In this document: piece after piece, positions 46,410 through 56,600 of the stretch
How the letters are laid out: each line of letters begins with the position of its first letter
Position numbering within the stretch: position 1 is the first letter of the stretch
Source: Moritella dasanensis ArB 0140
GTDB taxonomy: Bacteria > Pseudomonadota > Gammaproteobacteria > Enterobacterales > Moritellaceae
Assembly: GCF_000276805.1 (NCBI RefSeq)
Contig: NZ_AKXQ01000001.1
Coordinates: forward strand, 186,001-250,000
Direction of reading: 5' to 3'
Length of the DNA: 64,000 bases
The notes under the pieces: generated by a model
The model's input: only the letters and a program-made list of their open reading frames with translations
What the model was told of the DNA's origin: nothing
Databases searched by the model: none
Made by a program: the position numbers and the translations under genes

Positions 46410-47618
46410 ATGCAGTTGTTAATTAGTTTAGTTGGTATTTTAGTACTTATTTTATGTGCATGCGCACTTTCTGAAAACCGTAAAGCGATCAATTGGCGTA
46501 CCGTGGGTGGGGCATTGTTCCTGCAAGCGAGTTTTGCTGCAATTGTGCTTTATTCTTCTATTGGTCAATCAATGCTAGGTGCGATGAGCAGCGGTGTTGC
46601 CGGTCTGCTTGGATTTGCTGATGTGGGTATCCAATTCTTATTTGGTGATTTAGCGACGGAAGGCTTTGTCTTTGCGATCCGCGTATTACCGTTAGTTATC
46701 TTTATTAGTGCGCTCATCTCCTTACTGTATTACATCGGTGTGATGCAGTGGGTGATTAAAGTGATTGGCGGTGGTATCCAGAAGTTTCTTGGTACCAGTC
46801 GTGTGGAATCATTAGCAGCAACAGGTAACATCTTCCTATCGCAAGGTGAATCACCGTTATTAGTGAAGCCTTTCTTACCAACAATGACACGTTCAGAATT
46901 GTTCGCTGTGATGACGGGTGGTATGGCATCGGTAGCAGGTAGTGTACTGGGCGGCTACGCAGGTTTAGGCGTTGAAATTAAATATCTGATCGCTGCAAGT
47001 TTCATGGCTGCGCCGGGCAGTTTGTTGATGGCGAAGTTATTAGTGCCAGAGCAAGAAACGGTCACTGAAGGCGCTAATGTTGAAATGGCAAAAAGCGAGC
47101 ACAGTAATGCAATTGATGCATTAGCTGGCGGTGCGATGAATGGCATGAAGGTTGCTGTGGCAATTGGTACTATGCTAATCGCCTTTGTGAGTGTGATTGC
47201 CATGGCCAATGCAGGTTTAGAAGTACTTGGTAACTGGATAAGTATTGAAAACCTCACATTACAAAGTGTACTGGGTTACATCTTCGCACCACTGGCCTTT
47301 ATGATTGGTATACCTGAAAATGAAATGCTGGTAGCAGGTTCGTTCATCGGTCAAAAAATGATCCTAAATGAATTTGTGGCGTTCATGGATTTTGCATCGA
47401 TTAAAGACACTATCTCTGAGCACAGTCAAATAATTATTACTTTTGCATTGTGTGGTTTTGCTAACATTGGCTCTATCGCTATTCAAATCGGTTCTATCGG
47501 TGTGATGGCGCCAGAGCGTCGTTCAGATGTGGCAAGCTTAGGCTTTAAAGCGGTATTAGCAGCAACACTCGCTAACTTAATGAGTGCAGCATTAGCGGGT
47601 ATTTTCATTAGCTTATAA
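46410..47618 (+). CDS. nupC: NupC-family concentrative nucleoside transporter
   Basis: The 402-residue inner-membrane protein has a nucleoside-binding core with GNIFLSQGESPLLVKPFL, AGSVLGGYAGLGV, FMAAPGSLLMAKLL and the late NEFVAFMDF and CGFANIGSIAIQIGSIGVMAPERR segments. It imports nucleosides with sodium or protons. AGGA precedes the ATG. It is monocistronic, with a strong terminator behind it. Confidence 0.94.
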   Translation: MQLLISLVGILVLILCACALSENRKAINWRTVGGALFLQASFAAIVLYSSIGQSMLGAMSSGVAGLLGFADVGIQFLFGDLATEGFVFAIRVLPLVIFISALISLLYYIGVMQWVIKVIGGGIQKFLGTSRVESLAATGNIFLSQGESPLLVKPFLPTMTRSELFAVMTGGMASVAGSVLGGYAGLGVEIKYLIAASFMAAPGSLLMAKLLVPEQETVTEGANVEMAKSEHSNAIDALAGGAMNGMKVAVAIGTMLIAFVSVIAMANAGLEVLGNWISIENLTLQSVLGYIFAPLAFMIGIPENEMLVAGSFIGQKMILNEFVAFMDFASIKDTISEHSQIIITFALCGFANIGSIAIQIGSIGVMAPERRSDVASLGFKAVLAATLANLMSAALAGIFISL

Positions 47619-47673
47619 TGGCTTGTTAGTATTACTCGGTAAATATAAACGCAGTAAACATAATTAAACTGAT

Positions 47674-47711
47674 AGGCCCACTTTAACGTTAAATTGAAGT
47701 GGGCCTTTTTG
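47674..47711. terminator. Bidirectional terminator between nupC and ugpC
   Basis: A perfect 10-bp stem (AGGCCCACTT / AAGTGGGCCT) with a 13-base loop is followed by five T residues on the plus strand. It lies between the convergent 3' ends. Confidence 0.88.
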
Positions 47712-47750
47712 TTATTACGACTTAAACATTACCTATTTATCCGGGAGTTG

Positions 47751-48833
47751 TTAACTTGCTTGTGCTACTTCTTGGGCTAATGCCTGCAAGCGTTGACCGT
47801 TTTTATCAAATAGGTGTAAATGCTGCTTTGCAACATGAAGAGTTAACACTTGTTTGCTTGCAAAGTGCAGTTCGGGTGTTAATGCAGTAAAAACTTTGTC
47901 ATTCACTAAACCGTGTACCAGCTGATTTGGTCCTAATGGTTCAACCGCTTGCACGGTAAGTGAAAAACTTAATCCTGACTTTGAAGGCTCTAAGACAGCA
48001 TGCTCAGGTCGAATACCTAATTGGATTGTCTGCGCGGATAAATGCGCGTATTCAGCGATAAATATACTTTGATGCTCAAAGTTGATCACGCCATCGGCAA
48101 TTTCTGCTTGATGAAAGTTCATCGCTGGACTACCAATAAAGCTCGCAACAAAGGTACTTGCAGGCTGGTGATAAACTTCAGCAGGCGTACCAATTTGTTC
48201 TATTTCACCTTGATTCAGGACAATAATACGGTCAGCTAACGTCATGGCTTCGACTTGATCATGAGTCACGTAAACACTTGTCACGGCGAGTTCACGTTGT
48301 AATTTTTTAATTTCTAAACGCATGTGCGCACGTAATGATGCATCTAGATTAGACAGCGGTTCATCAAATAAGAACAGCTGAGGATCACGCACAATGGCGC
48401 GTCCCATTGCTACTCGCTGGCGTTGGCCGCCGGATAATTTAGCTGGTTTACGCTCTAAATAATCTGCAATCTTGAGTGTTTTTGCTACTTTTTCTATTTT
48501 TGACTCGATAGTGTCTCTATCTATACCACGGTTCTTTAAGCCATAGGCTAAGTTTTCATACACCGTCATATGCGGGTATAGCGCGTAGTTTTGAAATACC
48601 ATGGCAATATCACGACTTGCTGGTTTTTCATTATCAATACGGCGATTGTTCAGGTGTATCTCACCACCGGTAATTGATTCTAAACCAGCGATAGAGCGTA
48701 GGATAGATGATTTACCACACCCAGATGGACCAACTAAAACAATGAATTCCCCCTGTTTAATGTCAACTGAAACACCTTTAACTGCTTGATGACCATTTTC
48801 GTAAGTTTTAACTAAATTTTTAAGTGCTAACAT
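47751..48833 (-). CDS. ugpC: Glycerol-3-phosphate ABC transporter ATPase
   Basis: The 360-residue MalK/UgpC-type ATPase has Walker A GPSGCGKSS, signature LSGGQRQRVAMGRA, Walker B LFLFDEPLSNLD and the switch His in VYVTHDQVEA, plus a C-terminal regulatory OB domain (LGIRPEHAVLEP). It powers the importer encoded by the upstream genes. UgpQ, the usual phosphodiesterase partner, is not present in the window. Confidence 0.92.
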   Translation of the reverse strand: MLALKNLVKTYENGHQAVKGVSVDIKQGEFIVLVGPSGCGKSSILRSIAGLESITGGEIHLNNRRIDNEKPASRDIAMVFQNYALYPHMTVYENLAYGLKNRGIDRDTIESKIEKVAKTLKIADYLERKPAKLSGGQRQRVAMGRAIVRDPQLFLFDEPLSNLDASLRAHMRLEIKKLQRELAVTSVYVTHDQVEAMTLADRIIVLNQGEIEQIGTPAEVYHQPASTFVASFIGSPAMNFHQAEIADGVINFEHQSIFIAEYAHLSAQTIQLGIRPEHAVLEPSKSGLSFSLTVQAVEPLGPNQLVHGLVNDKVFTALTPELHFASKQVLTLHVAKQHLHLFDKNGQRLQALAQEVAQAS

Positions 48834-48953
48834 ATACTGTCTCTTTACACATTTGTTGTAATGCGAATAATAAGTGTGAAACTAATTGTGGCGATGTTGT
48901 CGATTGCACGTCTGTTTATACGCACCTATTTATGCGTGCAATTACAACAAGGG

Positions 48954-49796
48954 CTATTTTTCTGTTTCAACTAGGCCTTTAATAAACCAGCGTTGGAAAA
49001 TGATGATGACTAAGATAGGCGGTAGCATCGCGAAGATTACTAAGGCAAAAGCGTGGTCATAACGCGGCTGACTACTTTGGCTAATGTCGCTTAATGTTTG
49101 CTTGATGCCCATGACAATAGTGTTGTAGCTTTCATCTGTGGTCATCATGATTGGCCATAAATACTGATTCCAGCCGACCACAAACATAATAATGAAAATG
49201 GCGGCAATCATGGTTTTCGATAGCGGCAGTAAAATATCTAAAAAGAAACGTATCGGTCCGGCGTTATCAAGTTGCGCCGCTTCGAGCAATTCATTCGGAA
49301 TAGTGCGAAAGAACTGGCGAAAGAAGAAAGTGGCGGTTGCCGATGCAATGAGTGGCAAGATCAACCCTGAGAAACTGTTTAACATGCCCAAGCTAGCAAC
49401 CACTTCATATGAGGGAATGATACGTACCTCAAGCGGCAGCAGTAGTGTCACAAAAATAAGCCAAAACCACAGTGATGCAAATGGCATACGGAAGTAAACC
49501 AATGCGTAAGCGGCCATCATTGAAATAATGATCTTGCCGATAGCAAAACCTAGCCCCATGATCATAGAGTTGATGATCATGGATTTAGCGTTAACGTCAC
49601 TGCTAAAGCCGATACTTTTATTCCATACTTCAGTGTAAACGCTAGTGAAATTACCACCGGGTAACCACTGTAAGCCATCGCTGATAATGGTATTTGGATT
49701 GTGCGTCGAACTGGCGAAAATTAGCCAAATCGGAATAATCATAAATAGTGCGCCGATAATCAGGATCACATGATCTAACCATTGATTTTTTTTCAT
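48954..49796 (-). CDS. ugpE: Glycerol-3-phosphate ABC transporter permease UgpE
   Basis: The 280-residue permease has six predicted helices and the EAA loop FRTIPNELLEAAQLDNAGPI that contacts the ATPase. The opening and length match UgpE. It lies between ugpA (67-bp gap) and ugpC (120-bp gap). Confidence 0.92.
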   Translation of the reverse strand: MKKNQWLDHVILIIGALFMIIPIWLIFASSTHNPNTIISDGLQWLPGGNFTSVYTEVWNKSIGFSSDVNAKSMIINSMIMGLGFAIGKIIISMMAAYALVYFRMPFASLWFWLIFVTLLLPLEVRIIPSYEVVASLGMLNSFSGLILPLIASATATFFFRQFFRTIPNELLEAAQLDNAGPIRFFLDILLPLSKTMIAAIFIIMFVVGWNQYLWPIMMTTDESYNTIVMGIKQTLSDISQSSQPRYDHAFALVIFAMLPPILVIIIFQRWFIKGLVETEK

Positions 49797-49863
49797 AATA
49801 AAGCTCTCGTTGTTAACCTGTCTGCAATTGTTGTTAAGCTATTTTTAGTTAATAGTGCACTTG

Positions 49864-50745
49864 TTAATAGTGCACACGTTTTTCGACAAACTTGAATTGC
49901 ACCCAAGTTAATGCCAATACTAAAACTAATAACACCACTGACTGAGCAGCACTGCCACCGAGGTCTGTACCAATGAAACCATCACGGTAAATTTTATACA
50001 CCAATGATGTTGTACCGCCGCCTGGACCACCTGATGTTAAGGTATCGATTACCCCGAAAGTCTCAAAAAAGGCATACGTTAAGTTGATGACCAATAAGAA
50101 GAATCCGGTTGGCGCAAGGAGAGGGAAAGTGATGGTCCAGAATCGGCGACGGTCACTTTCACAATCGAGCATTGCAGCTTCATTAACAGCATACGAGATA
50201 GACTGTAAACCAGCGAGAAAGTAGATGAAATTGACGGATACTTGCTTCCACACCGAGACTAAAACTAGCACGAATGTGGCATCAAAAGGGTCGGTATATA
50301 AGCTAAAATCCCAACCTAAACTAGCAAATATCTCAGTGAACACGCCAATATGTGGGTTGAACATAAAGCCACCCATAATACCTGCTACCGCTGGTGCTAC
50401 AGCGTATACCCAGGTTAAGGTGATCTTGTAAGCGCCTTTACCATGCAAAATATTATTGGCTTTAACAGCTAGTAACAGGGCGATAGACAAAGATAAAAAC
50501 GAAACGACTAAAGCAAAGCCCAGCGTAAACACCACAGATTTTAGATATTCAGTCGAGTTGAATAGGATGGTGTAGTTTTCTAAACCGACAAACAGTGATG
50601 ATTGACCCCATGGGTCTTCTAGCATAAACGACAGATAAACAGCTTCAGCGGCGGGGTAGAAGAAAAATATCGCGATAATTGCAATTTGTGGCACTAATAG
50701 AAAATAAGGCAATGCCGAATGAGTATATTGTTGGCGTTGTTCCAC
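49864..50745 (-). CDS. ugpA: Glycerol-3-phosphate ABC transporter permease UgpA
   Basis: The 293-residue permease starts with a polar N-terminus and LPYFLLVPQIAIIAIFF, has VYLSFMLEDPWG and an EAA loop (SISYAVNEAAMLDCESDRRR), and a GGPGGGTTSLVYKIY segment typical of UgpA. It pairs with UgpE. Confidence 0.92.
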   Translation of the reverse strand: MEQRQQYTHSALPYFLLVPQIAIIAIFFFYPAAEAVYLSFMLEDPWGQSSLFVGLENYTILFNSTEYLKSVVFTLGFALVVSFLSLSIALLLAVKANNILHGKGAYKITLTWVYAVAPAVAGIMGGFMFNPHIGVFTEIFASLGWDFSLYTDPFDATFVLVLVSVWKQVSVNFIYFLAGLQSISYAVNEAAMLDCESDRRRFWTITFPLLAPTGFFLLVINLTYAFFETFGVIDTLTSGGPGGGTTSLVYKIYRDGFIGTDLGGSAAQSVVLLVLVLALTWVQFKFVEKRVHY

Positions 50746-50817
50746 AATAAAAACCTAATGAATTGAAAGGAATAAGTTAACTGTGGTGCACATTATGTGA
50801 ACCACAGTCGTAATGGA

Positions 50818-52110
50818 TTATCGAACAGTACGTGCGAAACGGCTTAAGATAACCTGACTTTCTTTATCGATATTGTTCAGTGCTTTTTCTACCGAAATTC
50901 GGTTAGCAAAAACATTATCAAATTCACGATGCATGATTTCTTGGATTTGTGAGTAGAAACCTAAACGATAACCTTTGGTCCATTCACCACCGGGTAAGCT
51001 TAACTGTTTAACACCGACTTCAGCATCTGGTTGTTCTTGGTAATAACCTGATTTTTTAGTGAGTGCATAAGCGGCTTTCGTTACGGTGACGTAACCAGTC
51101 GATTTGTGCCAGAACATTTGCGTTTCAGGGCTAGTTAAAAAGCTAAAGAACGCCGCTACAGCTTGTTGTTCTTTTTTCGGTTTACCATCAATCGCGAACA
51201 GTGCAGCACCGCCAATGAAAGTACGGCCGGCATCTTTATTCATTGACTGCCAGTAAGGTAAGTAAGTGGTACCAAGTTCAAAATCAACACGATTACGTAG
51301 ACCGCCAAATGAACCTGATGAACCTAACCACATCGCCACTTGCTCTTTTTCAAATGGTGTTTGGTTAGCATCCCAATCAGAGCCGTAATACTTGTAGTAA
51401 CCTTTATCAGACCAGTCTTTTAACTTGTTGAAGTGCATCGCCATATCGGGTGTATTGATCATGATTTTAGTGGCTGGTGCATCAAAACCGTTGTTCTTAT
51501 TGGCAACAGGTAAGTTATGACGAGACTTGAAGTTTTCGAACATGATCCAAGGCGTTAATGATTGTGAGAACGTCGCGTAACCTTGTTCTTTTAGCTTGCT
51601 GGCGACTTGCTCCATTTCTTCATAAGTCTTAGGTGCATCAACACCCACTTTAGCAAGAATATCTTTGTTGTAATAAAGCACAGGTGTCGAGCTGTTGAAC
51701 GGCATACCAATCATTTTTCCATTGCTGTCAGCGTAAAAGTTACGCACACCCGCAATATAGTCTTGATTGTTAAATCCATAACCTGATTCAACCAGAATAT
51801 CTTCTACTGGTTTCGCCACGCCGCGCGCATTGATGATTGTTGCAGCACCGACATCGGCCACTTGTAGAATATTAGGCGCTTGGTCTGCACGATAAGCGGC
51901 AATACCGGCAGTAAGTGTTTCTACATATGAACCTTTAAATACCGGTTTGATGTTGTATTCATCCTGCGAAGCATTAAAGTCGCGCGCAATTGTATTGACG
52001 GTTTCACCGAGTTGGCCACTCATCGCGTGCCACCAAGTAATATCTGTTGCAGCCATCGTTGTGCTTGATAGTAATGTAGCAAGCACACCTGTCATCAATT
52101 GCTTTTTCAT
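50818..52110 (-). CDS. ugpB: Glycerol-3-phosphate-binding periplasmic protein
   Basis: The 430-residue binding protein has a signal peptide (probable cut after TTMA near residue 20). The mature part reads ITWWHAMSGQLGETVNT, KGSYVETLTAGIAAYR, MPFNSSTPVLYYNKDIL, ENFKSRHNLPVANKNNGFD and HKSTGYVTVTKAAY, which I recognise as UgpB. It captures sn-glycerol-3-phosphate or its diesters in the periplasm. It is first in the operon, with AGGGA before the ATG. No obvious Pho box was found in the short upstream region. Confidence 0.93.
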   Translation of the reverse strand: MKKQLMTGVLATLLSSTTMAATDITWWHAMSGQLGETVNTIARDFNASQDEYNIKPVFKGSYVETLTAGIAAYRADQAPNILQVADVGAATIINARGVAKPVEDILVESGYGFNNQDYIAGVRNFYADSNGKMIGMPFNSSTPVLYYNKDILAKVGVDAPKTYEEMEQVASKLKEQGYATFSQSLTPWIMFENFKSRHNLPVANKNNGFDAPATKIMINTPDMAMHFNKLKDWSDKGYYKYYGSDWDANQTPFEKEQVAMWLGSSGSFGGLRNRVDFELGTTYLPYWQSMNKDAGRTFIGGAALFAIDGKPKKEQQAVAAFFSFLTSPETQMFWHKSTGYVTVTKAAYALTKKSGYYQEQPDAEVGVKQLSLPGGEWTKGYRLGFYSQIQEIMHREFDNVFANRISVEKALNNIDKESQVILSRFARTVR

Positions 52111-52283
52111 CTTAATCCCTAATGATTATTTAGTTAATAGCTATATTTGATGCTCATTCTAGGGACTAATGATGACAGTTACGCTCCACTTTTATTACGG
52201 TAATGTGACATTTTTATATTTCGATAAAGTAATATATAATTTATTATGTTGTGATATTTTTTAGTGGATTGAAGGGATCAAAT

Positions 52284-52685
52284 ATGAAAAGAAGTCTTAT
52301 TGTTTTATTATTTACGGCATTACTGTCCGGCTGTGCAGGCCTTGGTATGGCAACGGTTGGCGCGGTGATGTATTACAAAAGTCAAAGTCACGAAGTTGCT
52401 ACTGTCGATATCAAAGCGCCAGCGAATAAGGTTTATAACAAAGCGGTAGATATTGTCAGTAATAATCCTGAAATAGACATTATCCAGCAAGACGATACGT
52501 TAATGTTGTTAGATATTAATCAAGACGATACTGCGGCAACGATTAAAATTTCACAAATTAATCGACAAGTATCACAATTAACAATCAGTGCAGATGCTCG
52601 TGAAAATGATGGCGCCAGTCGCGTTCTTGACGGTGTATTTAGAATTTGTAAAGAGCTTAAGGTGGAATGTAAATTAAGCGAGTAA
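52284..52685 (+). CDS. Small lipoprotein (DUF3568-like)
   Basis: The 133-residue protein has a lipoprotein signal with lipobox LLSGC (Cys17), a short hydrophobic stretch after it (LGMATVGAVMYY), and a soluble domain ending in two cysteines. The pattern of a hydrophobic start plus IKAPANKVYNKAVDIV resembles DUF3568 lipoproteins. AAGGGA six bases before the ATG at 52284 supports that start over an upstream one at 52251. The role is unknown. Confidence 0.78.
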   Translation: MKRSLIVLLFTALLSGCAGLGMATVGAVMYYKSQSHEVATVDIKAPANKVYNKAVDIVSNNPEIDIIQQDDTLMLLDINQDDTAATIKISQINRQVSQLTISADARENDGASRVLDGVFRICKELKVECKLSE

Positions 52686-52834
52686 CACTTGAGTTATAAA
52701 TATATGTATAGAAATGTCGGGCGTCAATGTCCATAATGCGTATTTGAATGTGGACATTGAGACTGACCGCTAAGATAAATTACGATTAAGTAAATATAAC
52801 AACATATAGATATAACATTATAAGGAGTTTAAAT

Positions 52835-53503
52835 ATGTTCGGAGTAACAGAACTGTGGTTATTTGTGGTATCAGGCATCATGCTCAATTTGATCCCTGGT
52901 CCTGATTCTTTATATGTTATTGGACGCAGTGCGGGGCAAGGCTTTCGTGCTGGTTCTGTTGGTGCCTTTGGTATTGGTGCCGGTACATTGGTACATGTAT
53001 TTGCTGCTGCATTCGGCCTGTCTGCTATCTTAGCTACATCCGCTACGGCGTTTACTGTGGTGAAGGTGATAGGCTGTATTTATCTACTATACATAGGTTT
53101 TAGTATGCTGTTTGCAAAGACTAAAAAGCCTAGTGTAAATACGGATGCTGTAACGAGTGTAGATAGTGTCGATAATGTGGATAGTAAAAACACTTCATTG
53201 TCACATATCTTCTTCCAAGGCTTTTTAACTAATGTGTTAAACCCCAAAGTAGCCTTGTTCTTCCTGGCATTTGTGCCACAATTTATTGCAATGGATTACC
53301 CGCATAAAGCCATGTCCTTTATTTTTCTTGGTGTTATTTTTAATATTAACGCGATGATTTGGTGTCATATCTTGGCTTGGTCATCGTCTTCTATTGGCGG
53401 CAAGCTTAAACATAACCAGCGCTTAACCACCTACCTCACTAAATTCACTGGTGGGTTGTTCCTGTTGTTTGGTATCAAGTTAGCGTTAACCAAGCAGACT
53501 TGA
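52835..53503 (+). CDS. LysE/RhtB-family exporter
   Basis: The 222-residue membrane protein has the family core LNLIPGPDSLYVIGRSAGQG, GIGAGTLVHVFAAAFG, KVIGCIYLLYIGF and NPKVALFFLAFVPQF. A polar, Asp/Val-rich insert (about residues 98-118) replaces the usual short loop. AAGGAG precedes the ATG. The substrate is unknown. A hairpin follows at 53565. Confidence 0.9.
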   Translation: MFGVTELWLFVVSGIMLNLIPGPDSLYVIGRSAGQGFRAGSVGAFGIGAGTLVHVFAAAFGLSAILATSATAFTVVKVIGCIYLLYIGFSMLFAKTKKPSVNTDAVTSVDSVDNVDSKNTSLSHIFFQGFLTNVLNPKVALFFLAFVPQFIAMDYPHKAMSFIFLGVIFNINAMIWCHILAWSSSSIGGKLKHNQRLTTYLTKFTGGLFLLFGIKLALTKQT

Positions 53504-53564
53504 TTTACTAACTACTTATCTTGATCTTTAAATTGCTATATTAATCTAGCGTTTAAGTCTGTGG

Positions 53565-53600
53565 TAGATGAATAGGCCAATATCTTGGCTGTTTCATCTA
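53565..53600. terminator. Interrupted palindrome after the LysE-type gene
   Basis: Two nested stems (TAGATGAA/TTCATCTA and GCCAA/TTGGC) form a 36-base dyad 62 bp past the stop. There is no T-run, so it may be a factor-dependent terminator or an RNA-end protector. Confidence 0.45.
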
Positions 53601-53757
53601 TATTGGCTTATAATTACATTCCAGAAAGTAGGGTTATCCTAAACCCTTATTTTTGACTAATCGACAACATGGAAACATCGTAGTTACTGCTATCGCTTCA
53701 TGATAGCCAGCCTGTGGGCATTGGCTGTAGTGGTACAAGTTGAAGGTAGAGAATATA

Positions 53758-54744
53758 ATGCAATTTATAAATAATTTTAGAGGCATTGCCATTTTATTAA
53801 TTGTGCTGATCCATGCAATCGGCACGATTAACAATGATGACTCGGCGATCTTGTATAGTCTTAGTTTGTTACTCGATAACTCGACGATTTTATTTGTTGT
53901 GGTCGCTGGTTATTTATTCTCATCGCTATCGACTAATTTTAACTATCTAAAGTATTTAAAACATAAAGTTAAAGTCATTATTATTCCCTATTTCTTTTTT
54001 TCACTTCCGGCTATTTTCATATACATGTCAGGGCTTAAAAATACCCACTTCTGGATTGATATTAATTGGTTTCATAGCTTAAGTTTTGTTTCTCAATATG
54101 TGTATTTTATGGCCTCGGGAGCCCATCTTGTTACTTTATGGTTTATCCCCATGATAATTCCTCTTTACCTTTTCAGTCCGGGTTTGCTTTATGTCAAAAA
54201 TAAGCAAATGTTAGGTGCTTTTTTTTTCGTCTCTTTAATTCCAGCATTATGGTTTGGGCGCCCTGAATTCAGTGAGAATAATGCAATTTGGACTGTCTAT
54301 TTTTTACCAACCTATTTACTTGGGATGCTACTTTGGCAGCGACCGCGTATTTATGAAGAATTGACACGATACAGTGGATTAATGTTATTCAGCTTTATCG
54401 TTACTTACCTTTGGCTATCATGGGACTCAGCATTTAGTACATCGGTAGACCTTTTGTGGAAAATGGTGTTGGCAGTGATTTTGATGGCATTTACAAAGCG
54501 TCATTTAGCCAAGCAGAATAAGTTCTTAAATATGTTCGCCCGCTTAAGTTTTTATTTATATTTTGTGCATGGCTACTTTATTGCTGCTATTCGAATGTTG
54601 CATAGCCAGTTATTTGGCATTGAAATTACCGGGCTGTTTGCTGCGGCAGCTAGTTTCTCGACCACGATTATTTTATCATTAGCATCGTTTGTTATTATTA
54701 AATGGATCTTAAAGGATAAATCAAAAATATTTGTCGGGTTATAA
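53758..54744 (+). CDS. Acyltransferase 3-family membrane protein
   Basis: The 328-residue protein has about ten transmembrane helices and the family opening FRGIAILLIVLIHAIG with the catalytic His. Members move acyl groups (acetyl, succinyl or longer) from a cytoplasmic donor to sugars, lipids or peptides across the inner membrane. I use the ATG at 53758; an upstream TTG at 53740 is in frame. The next gene encodes an acyl ligase fused to a carrier domain, which may supply the donor. Confidence 0.82.
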   Translation: MQFINNFRGIAILLIVLIHAIGTINNDDSAILYSLSLLLDNSTILFVVVAGYLFSSLSTNFNYLKYLKHKVKVIIIPYFFFSLPAIFIYMSGLKNTHFWIDINWFHSLSFVSQYVYFMASGAHLVTLWFIPMIIPLYLFSPGLLYVKNKQMLGAFFFVSLIPALWFGRPEFSENNAIWTVYFLPTYLLGMLLWQRPRIYEELTRYSGLMLFSFIVTYLWLSWDSAFSTSVDLLWKMVLAVILMAFTKRHLAKQNKFLNMFARLSFYLYFVHGYFIAAIRMLHSQLFGIEITGLFAAAASFSTTIILSLASFVIIKWILKDKSKIFVGL

Positions 54745-54824
54745 ATTAGTTTTGTAGAACTCATAATGACAAATATAGAAAGTATAGTGGCGAGCATCGA
54801 GATTATAGTAAGTAGAGAGGCTAT

Positions 54825-56477
54825 ATGTTTTTTAATGACTTACGACGATTTAAAGACAACATTGCGGTGATTGATGCTGTGAGTGGTAGTTCTATTACCT
54901 ACGCTGATCTAGACCATCAAGTAACGATATTAGCCCAGCAACTTGGCAATGATAAAGCCTTGGTATTTATTGAATCAAAAAATACTATTAAGTCTGTAGT
55001 TTGTTACTTAGCCTGCTTAAAGAGTAATAAAGTCGTTTATCTGGCTGATGATTTTGACAGTGACAAGTCAGTTCAACTGATTAATCTTTATAACCCCAAT
55101 ATCCTTATTAATGGCTTAGGTCAGGTTTATCATCATTCGCAAAATAGTTACCCGTTACACCCAAACCTAACCTTGTTACTGTCGACATCGGGCACCACAG
55201 GTACGCCTAAATTTGTCAAATTAAGCACCTCCAATATCCAGTCTAATACAGAGTCGATTGTTGAATACCTGGAGTTGAATGAGGATGATATTGCTTTAGC
55301 ACATTTGAAACTCCATTACTCTTATGGTTTATCTATATTACATTCTCATCTGCAAGCGGGTGCATGTACTGTATTTACCGCACACAGTGTATTAGATACG
55401 GGTTTCTGGGATGACTTAGCAATGTATTCTGCGACAAGTTTCGCCGGAGTGCCTTATACATTTGAAGCTTTGTTAAAGACTAATTTTGATTTTAAAACAT
55501 ACCCTACTTTGCGTTATGTCACTCAAGCAGGCGGTAAATTGGAGGGGTTTTTAGTAAAGCAGTACGCTTTGCAAGCACAAGCAAGTGGCGTCGATTTCTT
55601 TGTCATGTATGGTCAAACTGAAGCATCACCGCGGATTTCTTATCTTCCCCCACACCTCACTGCCGATTTTCCACATACGATCGGACGGGCTATTCCGCAA
55701 GGCCACCTGTCTATTATTGATGACGACGGTCACGAGATAAAGGCCTTGGATAAAGCTGGCGAACTTGTTTATCGCGGTGACAATGTGATGATGGGGTATG
55801 CGCACTCAGTGGCTGATTTAGCCGGTGATGAGACACCAGAGGTATTGTTAACGGGTGATATTGCCTGTCGCACGCAACACGAACTGTTTTATTTAGTGGG
55901 GCGCACCAAGCGGTTCGTGAAGTTGTTTGGCTTGCGAATTAACCTTGATGATGTGCAAAGCTTTGTTAAAAAAAGCTATCCGCACAGTGCGGTAACAGGC
56001 GATGATAATGCGATTATTATTGCTCTTGAGTCGCGCACTGATGATGTTGATAGCACACCGTTGTTAACGCTATTAAGTGAACATTATGCTTTGCCGCGTG
56101 ACAAATTTATCATCACCACATTTAATTCAATACCGCTATTATCGAATGGAAAATATGATTTTAAAACGATTGCAGCGTATATCTATAAAAAACCTAAGCT
56201 TGGGTTTATGCGACGTACGTTGCGTTCTATTTCCACTATTTTAGAGTTGGATGAAAAAGAGTGGGAGAGTATTAGCCACTTATTTATTGAAGCGTTATGT
56301 TTAAAAGAATTATCCCCCGATGAAAACTTCCACAGTTTAAATGCTGATTCATTATCTTTTGTTTATTTATCTGTAGAGCTAGAACACTGTTTAGGCAGTG
56401 AATTACCTAAACAGTGGCAGCAATGCAGTGTGGCTGAATTAGAGCTGATTTATGCGACTGTCAGGTTTAATGATTAG
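54825..56477 (+). CDS. AMP-dependent acyl ligase fused to an acyl/peptidyl carrier domain
   Basis: The 550-residue protein has an ANL ligase (about 1-460) with LLSTSGTTGTPKFVK, VMYGQTEASPRISYL, LLTGDIA, RTKRFVKLFGLRINLDD and the Lys of LLSNGKYDF. A C-terminal carrier domain (about 470-550) has the phosphopantetheine Ser in LNADSLSF. The enzyme could therefore activate an acid and load it on its own carrier. No condensation or thioesterase domain follows, and the gene sits 80 bp behind a membrane acyltransferase. The layout is like a fusion of DltA and DltC serving a membrane acyltransferase; the acid is unknown. Confidence 0.87.
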   Translation: MFFNDLRRFKDNIAVIDAVSGSSITYADLDHQVTILAQQLGNDKALVFIESKNTIKSVVCYLACLKSNKVVYLADDFDSDKSVQLINLYNPNILINGLGQVYHHSQNSYPLHPNLTLLLSTSGTTGTPKFVKLSTSNIQSNTESIVEYLELNEDDIALAHLKLHYSYGLSILHSHLQAGACTVFTAHSVLDTGFWDDLAMYSATSFAGVPYTFEALLKTNFDFKTYPTLRYVTQAGGKLEGFLVKQYALQAQASGVDFFVMYGQTEASPRISYLPPHLTADFPHTIGRAIPQGHLSIIDDDGHEIKALDKAGELVYRGDNVMMGYAHSVADLAGDETPEVLLTGDIACRTQHELFYLVGRTKRFVKLFGLRINLDDVQSFVKKSYPHSAVTGDDNAIIIALESRTDDVDSTPLLTLLSEHYALPRDKFIITTFNSIPLLSNGKYDFKTIAAYIYKKPKLGFMRRTLRSISTILELDEKEWESISHLFIEALCLKELSPDENFHSLNADSLSFVYLSVELEHCLGSELPKQWQQCSVAELELIYATVRFND

Positions 56478-56600
56478 GCATTATGACTCGGTTAATGAAT
56501 CCCCGTATAAACCATTTTATTGTTCATTATTGTTGCTACTAAGTTAAGTTAAGGTTTATTTGTCGTTAAGTTCACCTCTATAGGGTTATTTTTTGAAACG

